Assembly (NCBI GenBank): GCA_900472175.1
Contig: UCHD01000014.1
Coordinates: forward strand, 1-64,000
Length of the DNA: 64,000 nt
Direction: 5' to 3'
Source: Hyphomicrobiales bacterium
Lineage (GTDB): Bacteria > Pseudomonadota > Alphaproteobacteria > Rhizobiales > Rhizobiaceae
In this document: in pieces, positions 9,144 to 17,158 of the stretch
Position numbering within the stretch: position 1 is the stretch's first letter
Layout of the letters: every line of letters starts with the position of its first letter
The notes under the pieces: generated by a model
The model's input: the letters and a program-made list of their open reading frames with translations, nothing else
Databases searched by the model: none
Told to the model about the DNA's origin: nothing
Made by a program: the position numbers and the translations under genes

Positions 9144-9180
9144 ACCTGCCCGGAGATCATCGAAATGCTCCGGGACAGGT
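9144..9180 (-). other. Stem-loop after the binding-protein gene (mRNA stabiliser or partial terminator)
   Basis: ACCTG and CCCGGAG pair with CTCCGGG and CAGGT (12 base pairs with one bulge). The hairpin lies just past the binding-protein stop, inside the operon. Such hairpins commonly keep the binding-protein mRNA more abundant than the permease mRNA; no T-run follows, so full termination is unlikely. Confidence 0.6.
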
Positions 9181-9205
9181 GAAGGCTTATGCAGGCTTGG
9201 CCTCG

Positions 9206-10315
9206 TTAGGCCGCCTTGACCTCTGCAGTCGCGCGGTCGATCATCTCGTTCTTCATGTCGCGGTTGATCGACGAGAAGAAGATGATGCGGTCGACTTCTT
9301 CCTGCGACAGTGTCGAAGCGAGTTTTTCGCGGTCGTTGAGCAAGTCGGCAACGCCATTCATCGTCGAGCTGTAACCCGACTGGCGGGTCATGGCTGCACC
9401 GACCTCCGGGCTGGCCAGGATTGCATCGAGCAGCTTGTAGGCGTTCTCGGCATTCGGCGCGTTGTTGACGACGTTGAGCGTGTAGCAGAAGCCGAACGTG
9501 CCTTCCTTCGGCACCGACAACTGAATCGGATGGCCATCCATGATGAGCTTGGCAGCCGGGCCGGACCACGAATGTGCAAGGTAGATGTCCTCATTGATGA
9601 ACATCTGCTGCACTTCGGAACCGGCATCATAGTACTTGCGGACCATATCCTTGTGCTTGATCAGCAGGTCACGTGCTTCGTTGGTTGCCTTCTGGGCGAT
9701 TTCCGGCTTGCCGGCATAGGTGACGAAGTCGCCGTCATGGCCGAGATACTGCATGGCAATCGTCATGAAGTCGCTGACGATGTAGGATGTCTGCCCCTTG
9801 TACTGCGGATCGAACATGATCTCCCAGCTTGGCGCTTCCTTGACATAGTCGACATTGCGGGCAAGGCCTTCATAACCGGCCAGGATTGGCAGGCCCCAGA
9901 GATTGCCGTCAATGCGCGCCCAGGGGGCGTCCTGATAAGCGGTGTTGAGGTTTTTCCAGTTCGAAATCTTGCCGGTATCGAGCGGCTGAAGCAGCTTCGA
10001 GCTGATGAACTGAGAATAACGATGACCGGCCACGGTCACCATGTCGGTTGAAGGGTTGGTGCCTTCGGCCGTCAGCAGATTGTACTGCTTTCCCTGGTCG
10101 TCCGTCAGACGGATCCTGACTTCGATCCCGGTGTCCTTCTGGAACTTTTCGAGAAATTCCTGCGGCAGGAACTTGTCGTAGGTCGTCACGTTAAGGACAC
10201 CGTTTTCCGCCCAAGCGGGGCGTGGACGAATAATGGAAGGCATTGCAAGAACAGCCGCGCCTGTGCCGAACAGTTTCAGCGCAGTTCTACGGGTCGTCGT
10301 CAACTTGTCACTCAT
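9206..10315 (-). CDS. Tat-exported extracellular solute-binding protein (PotD type)
   Basis: This 369-residue periplasmic binding protein opens with a twin-arginine signal (TTRRTALKLFG, residues about 7-17, then a hydrophobic stretch and an ARPAWA-like cleavage region). The body matches PotD/PotF-like binding proteins for spermidine/putrescine-type importers. It is the first gene of the leftward operon, with RBS GGGGAA before the ATG. It would capture the operon's substrate in the periplasm and deliver it to the permease pair downstream. The Tat signal suggests folding before export. Confidence 0.92.
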   Translation of the reverse strand: MSDKLTTTRRTALKLFGTGAAVLAMPSIIRPRPAWAENGVLNVTTYDKFLPQEFLEKFQKDTGIEVRIRLTDDQGKQYNLLTAEGTNPSTDMVTVAGHRYSQFISSKLLQPLDTGKISNWKNLNTAYQDAPWARIDGNLWGLPILAGYEGLARNVDYVKEAPSWEIMFDPQYKGQTSYIVSDFMTIAMQYLGHDGDFVTYAGKPEIAQKATNEARDLLIKHKDMVRKYYDAGSEVQQMFINEDIYLAHSWSGPAAKLIMDGHPIQLSVPKEGTFGFCYTLNVVNNAPNAENAYKLLDAILASPEVGAAMTRQSGYSSTMNGVADLLNDREKLASTLSQEEVDRIIFFSSINRDMKNEMIDRATAEVKAA

Positions 10316-10458
10316 TTAAGTTCCCCTTTTTTTGATTTGAACTTGTATCGAGCCTATAATCCGGAATTGCTCGCGCTTTGTTGCAGCCACGGCTCCGCTC
10401 AGGCCGCATTCGTGCCCAGACATGATAAATCTGTTAAGATAAGGCCTCCCCGCCTTTG

Positions 10459-10512
10459 TCCGGTATAGCGCATTACGTATCCGGTAAACAGGAATTGACC
10501 TTTATACCGGAT
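10459..10512. promoter_or_regulatory. Repeated CCGG-centred half-sites upstream of the binding-protein operon (candidate XRE operator)
   Basis: TCCGGTATA (10459-10467), ATCCGGTAAA (10479-10488) and TATACCGGAT (10503-10512) are copies of one half-site; the first and last form an inverted repeat and the first two a direct repeat at 20-21 bp, about two helical turns. They lie some 145-200 bp upstream of the first gene of the leftward operon. The operon encodes its own XRE-cupin regulator, the natural candidate to bind here. The wider gap 10316-10861 holds no convincing gene; its right half carries the copper promoter. Confidence 0.5.
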
Positions 10513-10730
10513 GCTTGTCAAGCGCATTTTCGGGAAAGTTACTGTGAAACTCGAGACTTCGCATCTGCGCTGCCTGACGGCCTTGCTTATGATGAGAGGC
10601 TTATGCGCCCGGTAATTGCGTTCGCCTCGTGTCTACTCTCAGGGGCTGCCGGCGCCGCCGTACATGGGTGACCGTGCTGTTGAGACGAGAGCCCCATCGC
10701 AGTTTTTGCAATTAGGCCCCGCCGTGTCTC

Positions 10731-10761
10731 TTGACCTTACCAGTGTTGTAACCTTTACGAA
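10731..10761 (+). promoter_or_regulatory. MerR-type (CueR/HmrR-like) promoter of the copper operon
   Basis: TTGACC (10731-10736) is followed by a 19-bp spacer and TACGAA (10756-10761). The spacer holds the dyad TTAC-N7-GTAA, in the same place as TTCC-N7-GGAA in the two promoters of the copA/copZ locus. A 19-bp spacer with a central dyad is the hallmark of promoters activated by MerR-family metal sensors. It reads toward the copper operon beginning at 10862, leaving a leader of about 90 bases. The likely activator is HmrR, encoded at 30922-31371. Confidence 0.65.
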
Positions 10762-10861
10762 TAATCCGAATCGGAAAACTCTTGTTGCCGCCTCGGCGAG
10801 ACAAATTTTCCGAGGGATTTGTTCCAACCGGGATTAGGCTGCCGCAAGCAGCCAATGAAGT

Positions 10862-11254
10862 ATGGGCGCGATGTATCGGATTATATTCCGGAAATTGCTG
10901 ATTGCGATTAGACTGGCGATCGTTTTGTCGCTTGCCGGTTATTCGCTGTCGACGGCAAATGCAGCTATGCATAATCCGTCGTCCCCTGGTGTCTCGGTGC
11001 AAATGTCTGCGGTAATGCAGCACGGTGACGGCGTTCAAATGAGCGCGCATGATCATCGCGGGACAGTTTCGGCTGATGATGACGCCTCGAAATCGGCGCA
11101 GCAGGAATGCTGCGAGGACTTCTGTATCGGGCTCGCTATCATCGTGTCCGCAGACACCGTTGCCGGGCCGGTCGTGTCGTCGATCCGCGAATTCATCGAC
11201 GACCAGCCGTCGTTCGGCGAACTCCATTCCCTTCACCGCCCTCCAAGTCTCTGA
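10862..11254 (+). CDS. Small secreted hypothetical protein of the copper operon
   Basis: This 130-residue protein has an N-terminal hydrophobic segment ending in STANAA, consistent with a signal peptide, then a Met/His-bearing middle (MSAVMQHGD, MSAHDHRG) and a cysteine cluster (CCEDFC). His, Met and Cys ligands suggest metal binding. I do not recognise a named family; a DUF2946-like protein is possible. The ATG at 10862 and a second at 10871 are both usable starts. As first gene behind the MerR-type promoter it probably has a periplasmic role in copper handling. Confidence 0.65.
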   Translation: MGAMYRIIFRKLLIAIRLAIVLSLAGYSLSTANAAMHNPSSPGVSVQMSAVMQHGDGVQMSAHDHRGTVSADDDASKSAQQECCEDFCIGLAIIVSADTVAGPVVSSIREFIDDQPSFGELHSLHRPPSL

Positions 11255-11345
11255 ACAGGGCCTGCCCGTCCTCACGGGCCTGAACGTGCGTATGTGGGCG
11301 TAACCGGCCCGCGGCGCCGCTGATATCTCCTATTCGGATTACACC

Positions 11346-11573
11346 ATGAAACTCAAATTTCTGGTGGCCGCCCTATCGCTCCTTGTGAGTGGTTGCGCAG
11401 CCACGTTGCCTCCTGACGTCATCGCTTCGGGTGAATCTGCCGGTGCGCCGGCGAATGTTCGTCCACAGCATTACCATAGCCCCATTTCCAGCTACACCCA
11501 CCGCGTCCCCGTCGATCCAAAGCCGTGGCGGGACCAGAACGGCGCTCAAGCTCCACAGGGAGGCGCGTCATGA
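11346..11573 (+). CDS. Small lipoprotein of the copper operon
   Basis: This 75-residue protein has a short signal peptide ending in a lipobox (LLVSGC, Cys at about 17), so it should be a membrane-anchored lipoprotein with a 58-residue Pro- and His-containing tail. Its stop overlaps the next gene's start by 4 bases, so it is translationally coupled to the TolC-like protein. Function unknown; the coupling suggests it helps assemble or anchor that outer-membrane protein. Confidence 0.7.
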   Translation: MKLKFLVAALSLLVSGCAATLPPDVIASGESAGAPANVRPQHYHSPISSYTHRVPVDPKPWRDQNGAQAPQGGAS

Positions 11574-13030
11574 CCTTCATCAAGCTGAAACTCGCGGCAA
11601 CCATCGCCGTGCCTCTTATCCTCGGTGGGTGCGTCTCGGCGTCGGAATATGCGCAGAAGAATGCCGGGTTCTCGTCCGTCTCGGCCACAACAGCGCAAGT
11701 GACGGGAAAAAACACCGTCTGGGTTCAGAACCAGCAGGACGCCCAGGCCGTCGCAGGCCAGGTGAAAAGGCTGCTGGCGCGCAAGAGCATTGATGCCGAG
11801 ACGGCGGTGCAGGTTGCGCTCCTCAACAACAAGGGTCTTCAGGCGGCTTATGCCGGTCTTGGCGACGCAGCTGCGGATGCGTGGCAATCGACAATGTTCG
11901 TCAATCCGACCGTTGGCGTGGGGCTGACAGGGATCGGTACGCCGGGTTTGGCGGCGTTCAAGTCCGTCGAAGGCGTGATTGCCGCCAATCTGTTGGCTCT
12001 CGCCACTCACAAACGCAATGTGGACATCGCCGATACCGGGTTCCGCAAGGCTCAGCTCAATGCGGCCCTGCAAACCCTGCAGCTTGCCGCAGATACAAGG
12101 CGTGCCTGGATCAGCGCCGTTGCATCGTGGGAGACGGTCGCCCAGCTCAACCAGGCGCAAGTGACGGCAGATGCCGCGTCGGAACTTGCCAAGAAACTCG
12201 GCGAAACGGGAGCGATGACCAAGGGCGGCCAGGCGCGTGAGCATGTGTTCTATGCCGAACTGGCGGGGCAGAGCGCCAAGGCGCGGCTTGAAGCCCGGCT
12301 TGCGAAGGAAGAACTGACCCGGCTCATGGGGCTTTGGGGTTCGGACATCGAGTACCAGATTCCCAACCGCCTGGCGCAACTTCCAAAAGGCCTGATCAAA
12401 CGAGATCAGATCGAGGCCGAAGCCTTGAAACGCCGTGTCGACCTGCAGATGGCCAAGCTCGATCTCGACGGGACTGCCAAGTCATACAAACTGACCGAAG
12501 CAACGCGATACGTGACCGATCTGGAAATCCTGTCCGGTTTCGAGACGGAGCGCGAACTGGAGGATGGCGAGAGGAGTGCCGATACCACCGGCAATGTCGA
12601 GCTCGAGTTCGTGATCCCGATCTTCGACAGCGGCAAGGCCCGGATGCGCAAATCGGAGCTGGCCTATATGCGGGCTGCCAACCTGCTTGCGGAAAAGGCT
12701 GTGAACGTCCGTTCCGAAGCGCGCTCCGCCTACCAGGCCTATCGCGCCAACTACGATATCGCCCGGCACTACCGCAACAGTGTCGTGCCGCTTCGCACCA
12801 AGATCGAGGAAGAATCCCTCCTCACCTACAACGGCATGATCACCAACACATTCGAACTGCTCACCGACAGCCGCGAGAAGATCAATTCGACCCTTCTGGC
12901 CGTCAATGCAAAACGTGACTTCTGGTTGGCCGAAGCCAATCTCGCTCCTGCCATCTATGGCGGCGGTGCGGGCGCAGCGAGCGGCGAAACGGAGGTGGCA
13001 GCTGCCGCTGAAGGCGGCGGCGGTCACTGA
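11570..13030 (+). CDS. TolC-family outer-membrane lipoprotein of the copper operon
   Basis: This 486-residue protein has a lipobox (LILGGC) and the long alpha-helical, Ala/Gln-rich repeats of the outer-membrane efflux protein family, with two related halves. Such proteins form the outer-membrane duct of RND efflux systems. Start is the ATG at 11570, coupled to the small lipoprotein; an upstream in-frame start would lie inside that gene. No RND pump or membrane-fusion protein is encoded nearby, so it may serve a pump encoded elsewhere or have a separate copper-related role. Confidence 0.85.
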   Translation: MTFIKLKLAATIAVPLILGGCVSASEYAQKNAGFSSVSATTAQVTGKNTVWVQNQQDAQAVAGQVKRLLARKSIDAETAVQVALLNNKGLQAAYAGLGDAAADAWQSTMFVNPTVGVGLTGIGTPGLAAFKSVEGVIAANLLALATHKRNVDIADTGFRKAQLNAALQTLQLAADTRRAWISAVASWETVAQLNQAQVTADAASELAKKLGETGAMTKGGQAREHVFYAELAGQSAKARLEARLAKEELTRLMGLWGSDIEYQIPNRLAQLPKGLIKRDQIEAEALKRRVDLQMAKLDLDGTAKSYKLTEATRYVTDLEILSGFETERELEDGERSADTTGNVELEFVIPIFDSGKARMRKSELAYMRAANLLAEKAVNVRSEARSAYQAYRANYDIARHYRNSVVPLRTKIEEESLLTYNGMITNTFELLTDSREKINSTLLAVNAKRDFWLAEANLAPAIYGGGAGAASGETEVAAAAEGGGGH

Positions 13031-13045
13031 GAAAGGACAAGAGAT

Positions 13046-14395
13046 ATGTTCAATAGAAGACAAATGCTGGGTGCCGGTGCCGCGTTGGTGTCGAGCGCTG
13101 CATGGGCGCAGACCTCCAACAAGGGGCTGCCTGAGGCTGCGGTCATGGAAACGGCCGCGACACAAACGCCGGTCCGCCCCTCTTCCGGGCCGGACTATAC
13201 CCCTGTCGTAACGCTGAACGGCTGGACACTGCCGCACCGCATGAACAACGGCGTCAAGGAGTTTCACCTTGTTGCCGAACCTGTCGAGCGTGAAATGGCA
13301 GACGGAATGACGGCGCGCCTCTGGGGCTATAACGGCCAGTCTCCGGGGCCGACGATCGAGGCTGTCGAAGGCGATCGCGTCCGGATCTTCGTCACCAACA
13401 AGCTGCCCGAACACACCACGGTTCACTGGCATGGGATGATCCTGCCGTCGGGCATGGACGGGGTCGGCGGTCTGTCGCAGGCGCATATCCCGGTTGGCAA
13501 GACCTTCGTCTACGAGTTTGACCTCGTGAAGTCTGGCACGTTCATGTACCACCCGCATTCGGACGAAATGGTCCAGATGGCCATGGGCATGATGGGGATG
13601 TTCGTCATCCATCCCAAGGACGAGAAGTTTATGCGCGTCGACCGGGATTTCGTGTTCCTGCTCAGCGCGTTCGACATCGATCCCGGCACCTATGTTCCGC
13701 GCGTCATGGAAATGACGGACTTCAACTTGTGGGCCTGGAACAGCCGCGTCTTTCCGGGGATCGACCCGCTCGTCGTCTCGAAGGACGACCGGGTTCGGGT
13801 GCGCGTCGGCAATCTGACCATGACCAATCACCCCATCCACATGCACGGATATGACTTCGAGGTCACCTGCACCGATGGTGGCTGGGTCAGGCCCGAAGCC
13901 CGCTGGCCCGAGGTCAGTATCGACATCCCCGTCGGAGCGATGCGGGCTTACGAGTTCGATGCCAAATATCCGGGCGACTGGGCAATCCACTGCCACAAGT
14001 CGCATCACACGATGAACGCCATGGGCCATGACATTCCGACATTCATCGGCGTGGACAAGAAGGACGTTGCTGAAAAAGTCAGGAAGGTGCGCCCGGAATA
14101 TATGCCGATGGGAACTGCTGGCATGGCGGACATGGGCGAAATGGAAATGGAAATTCCGGAAAACACCGTTCCGATGATGACGGGATGGGGGCCGCATGGG
14201 CCGATCGAAATGGGCGGAATGTTCTCCGTGGTGAAGGTCCGTGAGGGCATTGCGGCCGACGATTACAGCGATCCCGGCTGGTACGAAAACCCACCCGGTA
14301 CACAGGCTTGGGAGTGGACGGGCGCGCTTCCCGACACGGCCAAGGCAAAAGACGCAAAGACGCAGATCACCCCTAAACCGATGAAGCACGGCTGA
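13046..14395 (+). CDS. Multicopper oxidase (periplasmic copper detoxification)
   Basis: This 449-residue protein carries all four multicopper-oxidase copper motifs: HWHG (about 127-130), HPH (about 169-171), HPIHMHG (about 262-268) and HCHKSHHTM (about 315-323). These hold the type 1, 2 and 3 coppers that oxidise Cu(I) or organic substrates with O2. Met-rich stretches follow the second motif (MVQMAMGMMGM) and occur near residues 344-375, as in CopA/CueO-type cuprous oxidases. An N-terminal RR motif and hydrophobic stretch (NRRQMLGAGAALV) suggest Tat export. It would convert toxic Cu(I) to Cu(II) in the periplasm. RBS AAAGGA about 10 bases upstream. Confidence 0.93.
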   Translation: MFNRRQMLGAGAALVSSAAWAQTSNKGLPEAAVMETAATQTPVRPSSGPDYTPVVTLNGWTLPHRMNNGVKEFHLVAEPVEREMADGMTARLWGYNGQSPGPTIEAVEGDRVRIFVTNKLPEHTTVHWHGMILPSGMDGVGGLSQAHIPVGKTFVYEFDLVKSGTFMYHPHSDEMVQMAMGMMGMFVIHPKDEKFMRVDRDFVFLLSAFDIDPGTYVPRVMEMTDFNLWAWNSRVFPGIDPLVVSKDDRVRVRVGNLTMTNHPIHMHGYDFEVTCTDGGWVRPEARWPEVSIDIPVGAMRAYEFDAKYPGDWAIHCHKSHHTMNAMGHDIPTFIGVDKKDVAEKVRKVRPEYMPMGTAGMADMGEMEMEIPENTVPMMTGWGPHGPIEMGGMFSVVKVREGIAADDYSDPGWYENPPGTQAWEWTGALPDTAKAKDAKTQITPKPMKHG

Positions 14396-14435
14396 TCGTG
14401 CAATGTTTCGCATCAAGCAACCAAAGGACTGCATC

Positions 14436-14915
14436 ATGAAGACTGCAATTATCGCCCTGTTTTTCGCAGCACTCGCCTCTCCCGTTCTTGCATCCGGTTC
14501 ACACGCCGGTGGCCACGGTGAAGCCATGGCTGTTGGCGAGCCCGGCACGAAGGCGAAAGCCACCCAGACCATCCGGGTCACCATGAAGGAGACGGACGAC
14601 GGCAAGATGATCTTCACGCCGAATACGTTCAAGGTCCGCAAGGATCAGACCATCGTCTTTGCCATCAAGAACGCCGGCGAACTCGACCACGAATTCGTGC
14701 TCGACCAGGAAGACAAGATCATGGAGCACAAGGCCGTGATGGAAAAATTCCCGGAGATGGAGCACGAGGATCCGAACGCAATCCGGCTGGCTGCCGGAAA
14801 ATCCGGCGAAATCATCTGGAAATTCACCAATGACGGCACGTTCAAGATCGCCTGCCTTGTGCCCGGGCATTACGACGCCGGCATGCACGGCGATGTGACC
14901 GTCGCCAAGAAATAA
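14436..14915 (+). CDS. Periplasmic cupredoxin
   Basis: This 159-residue protein has a signal peptide (to about ALAS/residue 20) and a cupredoxin domain with type 1 copper ligands His85 (ELDHEF), Cys140, His145 and Met150 in CLVPGHYDAGMHG. The His/Met-rich linker before the domain may bind extra copper. The ATG at 14436 has AAAGGA upstream. It probably shuttles copper or electrons with the multicopper oxidase encoded 40 bp upstream. Confidence 0.9.
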   Translation: MKTAIIALFFAALASPVLASGSHAGGHGEAMAVGEPGTKAKATQTIRVTMKETDDGKMIFTPNTFKVRKDQTIVFAIKNAGELDHEFVLDQEDKIMEHKAVMEKFPEMEHEDPNAIRLAAGKSGEIIWKFTNDGTFKIACLVPGHYDAGMHGDVTVAKK

Positions 14916-14937
14916 ACCTTCTCAAGGAGATAAGATC

Positions 14938-15222
14938 ATGAAATCCATCATCATGCTTGCAACTGCAGCCATGCTCGCAGCAACCGTGGCATCCGGTGCG
15001 TTCGCCGCTGAATTCACCAAGGGCACCGTCAAGAAACTCGACGTCAAGGCCAAGAAGGTCACCCTCATTCACGAGGAACTGAAGAACCTCGAAATGCCGG
15101 CGATGACCATGGTGTTCCGTGTGAAGGACGATGCCATCCTCGGAAAGCTCAAGGAGGGCGCGAAAGTCGAATTCGTCGCAGAGCGGGTCGAAGGCAAGCT
15201 CACGGTCACTGACGTCAAGTAA
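14938..15222 (+). CDS. CusF-like periplasmic copper-binding protein
   Basis: This 94-residue protein has a signal peptide (to about AFAA) and a small beta-barrel domain. His45 and the Met cluster of LEMPAMTMVF (Met53, 56, 58) sit where CusF holds its His-Met-Met copper site. It would bind Cu(I) in the periplasm and pass it on. It is the last gene of the copper operon, with RBS AAGGAG 8 bases before the ATG and a strong hairpin downstream. Confidence 0.88.
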   Translation: MKSIIMLATAAMLAATVASGAFAAEFTKGTVKKLDVKAKKVTLIHEELKNLEMPAMTMVFRVKDDAILGKLKEGAKVEFVAERVEGKLTVTDVK

Positions 15223-15263
15223 TCCGCGATCCTAAGCGCGCGGCTCTTGAAATGGCTACGTCC

Positions 15264-15290
15264 GTCCCCCCGCTGACCGGGCGGGGGGAC
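15264..15290 (+). terminator. Hairpin terminator after the copper operon
   Basis: A 10-bp perfect GC stem (GTCCCCCCGC/GCGGGGGGAC) with a 7-base loop lies 42 bp past the CusF-like stop and before the convergent siderophore operon. The T-run is poor, but the stem is strong enough to separate the two convergent units. The rest of 15223-15431 shows no gene. Confidence 0.65.
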
Positions 15291-15431
15291 GATCTATTGT
15301 TGATCGCAGACCGGCAACGTTATGAAGCCAGTGTCGCGTTGGCCAGTGTGAGGATTTCCTCCTGCTCGCTGCAGATCCAGGCAACGCCGCATTCGTCCGT
15401 GCCTTTGCAGATGAATTCCCGGCCTATCGGC

Positions 15432-16190
15432 CTAGACGAAATAGGTGACGATGCGATTGCCGTGGAGTTCGTGCACGTCAAAAGTGGTGTCGTAAACCGC
15501 TTGCAGAACATCCGGCCGAACGATGTCATCTGGGGTTCCCTGGAAGGCGACCGTGCCGTTGCTCATGGCGACGATATGGTCCGAATAGCAGGAGGCGAAG
15601 TTGATGTCGTGAAGGACGATGACGATGGTCTTGCCAAGTTCGGTTGCTGCCTTTTGCAGCAACTTCATCATCGTGACGGCGTGTTTCATGTCGAGATTGT
15701 TCAGTGGTTCGTCGAATAGAACATAGTCGGTATCCTGACAGAGTACCATCGCAACGAAAGCACGCTGGCGTTGCCCGCCGGACAGCTCATCCAGGAAACG
15801 GTCGGCCAGCGTCTGCAGATCGAGATAGGCGAGTGCTTCTTCGATTTTCCGGCCGTCAGCGGCGGTCAAGCGGCCCTTTGAATGGGGATAACGGCCGAAC
15901 TCGACCAGATCCCGCACAGTCAACCGCGCCGTCATTGTATTGTCCTGCCGCAATATCGACAGGCGCCGGGCAAGGGCATCACTGGGTGCCGAGACAATGT
16001 CCAGGCCATCAATCGCTATCATACCGCTGTCGAGCGGAAGCAGCCGGCTGATCAAGGACAGAAGCGTGGATTTTCCCGCGCCGTTCGGGCCGATGATTGT
16101 GGTTATGCCGCCGGCTGGCAGCGTAAGGCTGACACCATTGACAACGATGGTCTCGCCATAGCGCTTGGTTGCATTCTCGATCGAGATCAT
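15432..16190 (-). CDS. Ferric-siderophore ABC transporter ATP-binding protein
   Basis: This 252-residue ATPase has Walker A (GPNGAGKST, about 33-41), signature LSGGQRQRA, Walker B (YVLFDEP) and an H-loop (VLHDI), with the size and sequence of FecE/VctC-type iron-chelate importers. It overlaps the permease gene before it by 4 bases. Last gene of the siderophore operon. Confidence 0.93.
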   Translation of the reverse strand: MISIENATKRYGETIVVNGVSLTLPAGGITTIIGPNGAGKSTLLSLISRLLPLDSGMIAIDGLDIVSAPSDALARRLSILRQDNTMTARLTVRDLVEFGRYPHSKGRLTAADGRKIEEALAYLDLQTLADRFLDELSGGQRQRAFVAMVLCQDTDYVLFDEPLNNLDMKHAVTMMKLLQKAATELGKTIVIVLHDINFASCYSDHIVAMSNGTVAFQGTPDDIVRPDVLQAVYDTTFDVHELHGNRIVTYFV

Positions 16191-17158
16191 CGTGCACCTT
16201 TCCGGATCAGCAAAACAATGAAAAACAGCCCGCCGACAAACTCGATGACGATGCCAAGCGCGGTGTCGAAGGCAAACAGGCGTTCAAGGATCATCTGACC
16301 GCCAACGAGACTGATCATCGCAAACAGAACCGCAGCCGGCAGCACGAACCGATGCTTGGCGTTGGCAATGAGCTGATAGGCAAGGCTCGCCACCAGCAGG
16401 CCGAAAAATGTCACTGGACCAACGAGGGCCGTGGATACCGAAACAAGGATCGCGATGACGACGAGGATCATCGTCGTCACACGACGGTGGTCGACTCCCA
16501 GGTTGATTGCCGTCTCCCGGCCCAATGACATGACGTCGAGAGACGGAGATATGCGCCATGCGAAAAAGCTTGCACCCCCGACCATCAGAAGGGAAATTCC
16601 GAGCAGGTTCGGATCGACGCTGTTGAAGCTTGCAAAAAGCCTGTCCTGCAAAACGATAAAGTCGTTGGGATCAATGACGCGCTGCAAAAAACCGGAAAAA
16701 CTGCGGAACAGGATGCCGAAAATGAGCCCGACAAGGATAAGCGTGTGGAGGCTTCTCACGGCGCCAGAAAACAGCCAACGATAGAGCAAGCAGGAAAAAA
16801 AGATCATGATGGCGCATTCCACGGCGAACATCAGCCGTGGATCAATCGCCGTGACGGCCTGTGCGCCAAGGGTGAAAACGAGGCATGTCTGAATCAGGGC
16901 ATAAAGTGCGTCAAACCCCATGATCGAGGGGCTTAGAATGCGATTGTTGCTGACGGTCTGGAACAGCACGGTCGAAACCGCGATGGAATAGGCGACCAAC
17001 AGCATGGCTAGAAGCTTTGCGCCGCGAAACGGCAGGATGAAGGACCAATTGCCCTTTACCCCGATCGTCATGAAAAAGATGCATACGGCTACACAAAGTG
17101 TAGCCGTGATGACAAGAAACCGGATCGAGGCTCTATTTCTGGACAAGCTAGGTGGCAC
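16187..17158 (-). CDS. Ferric-siderophore ABC permease (FecCD family), second subunit
   Basis: This 323-residue membrane protein has about nine to ten hydrophobic segments and the FecCD-family layout, with the PVTFFGLLVASLAYQ segment near the ATPase contact. The start is a GTG at 17158 with GAGGAA upstream, overlapping the end of the first permease by 11 bases. It forms the channel with the permease encoded just before it. Confidence 0.92.
   Translation of the reverse strand: MPPSLSRNRASIRFLVITATLCVAVCIFFMTIGVKGNWSFILPFRGAKLLAMLLVAYSIAVSTVLFQTVSNNRILSPSIMGFDALYALIQTCLVFTLGAQAVTAIDPRLMFAVECAIMIFFSCLLYRWLFSGAVRSLHTLILVGLIFGILFRSFSGFLQRVIDPNDFIVLQDRLFASFNSVDPNLLGISLLMVGGASFFAWRISPSLDVMSLGRETAINLGVDHRRVTTMILVVIAILVSVSTALVGPVTFFGLLVASLAYQLIANAKHRFVLPAAVLFAMISLVGGQMILERLFAFDTALGIVIEFVGGLFFIVLLIRKGAR

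Noticed and set aside
10456-10671. A 71-codon plus-strand frame upstream of the copper operon
   Set aside because: No RBS or motif, and it overlaps the predicted operator sites; treated as intergenic.
12482-14641. A 719-codon minus-strand frame opposite the TolC-like and multicopper oxidase genes
   Set aside because: Long only because of high GC at third positions; crosses two real genes with clear copper motifs.
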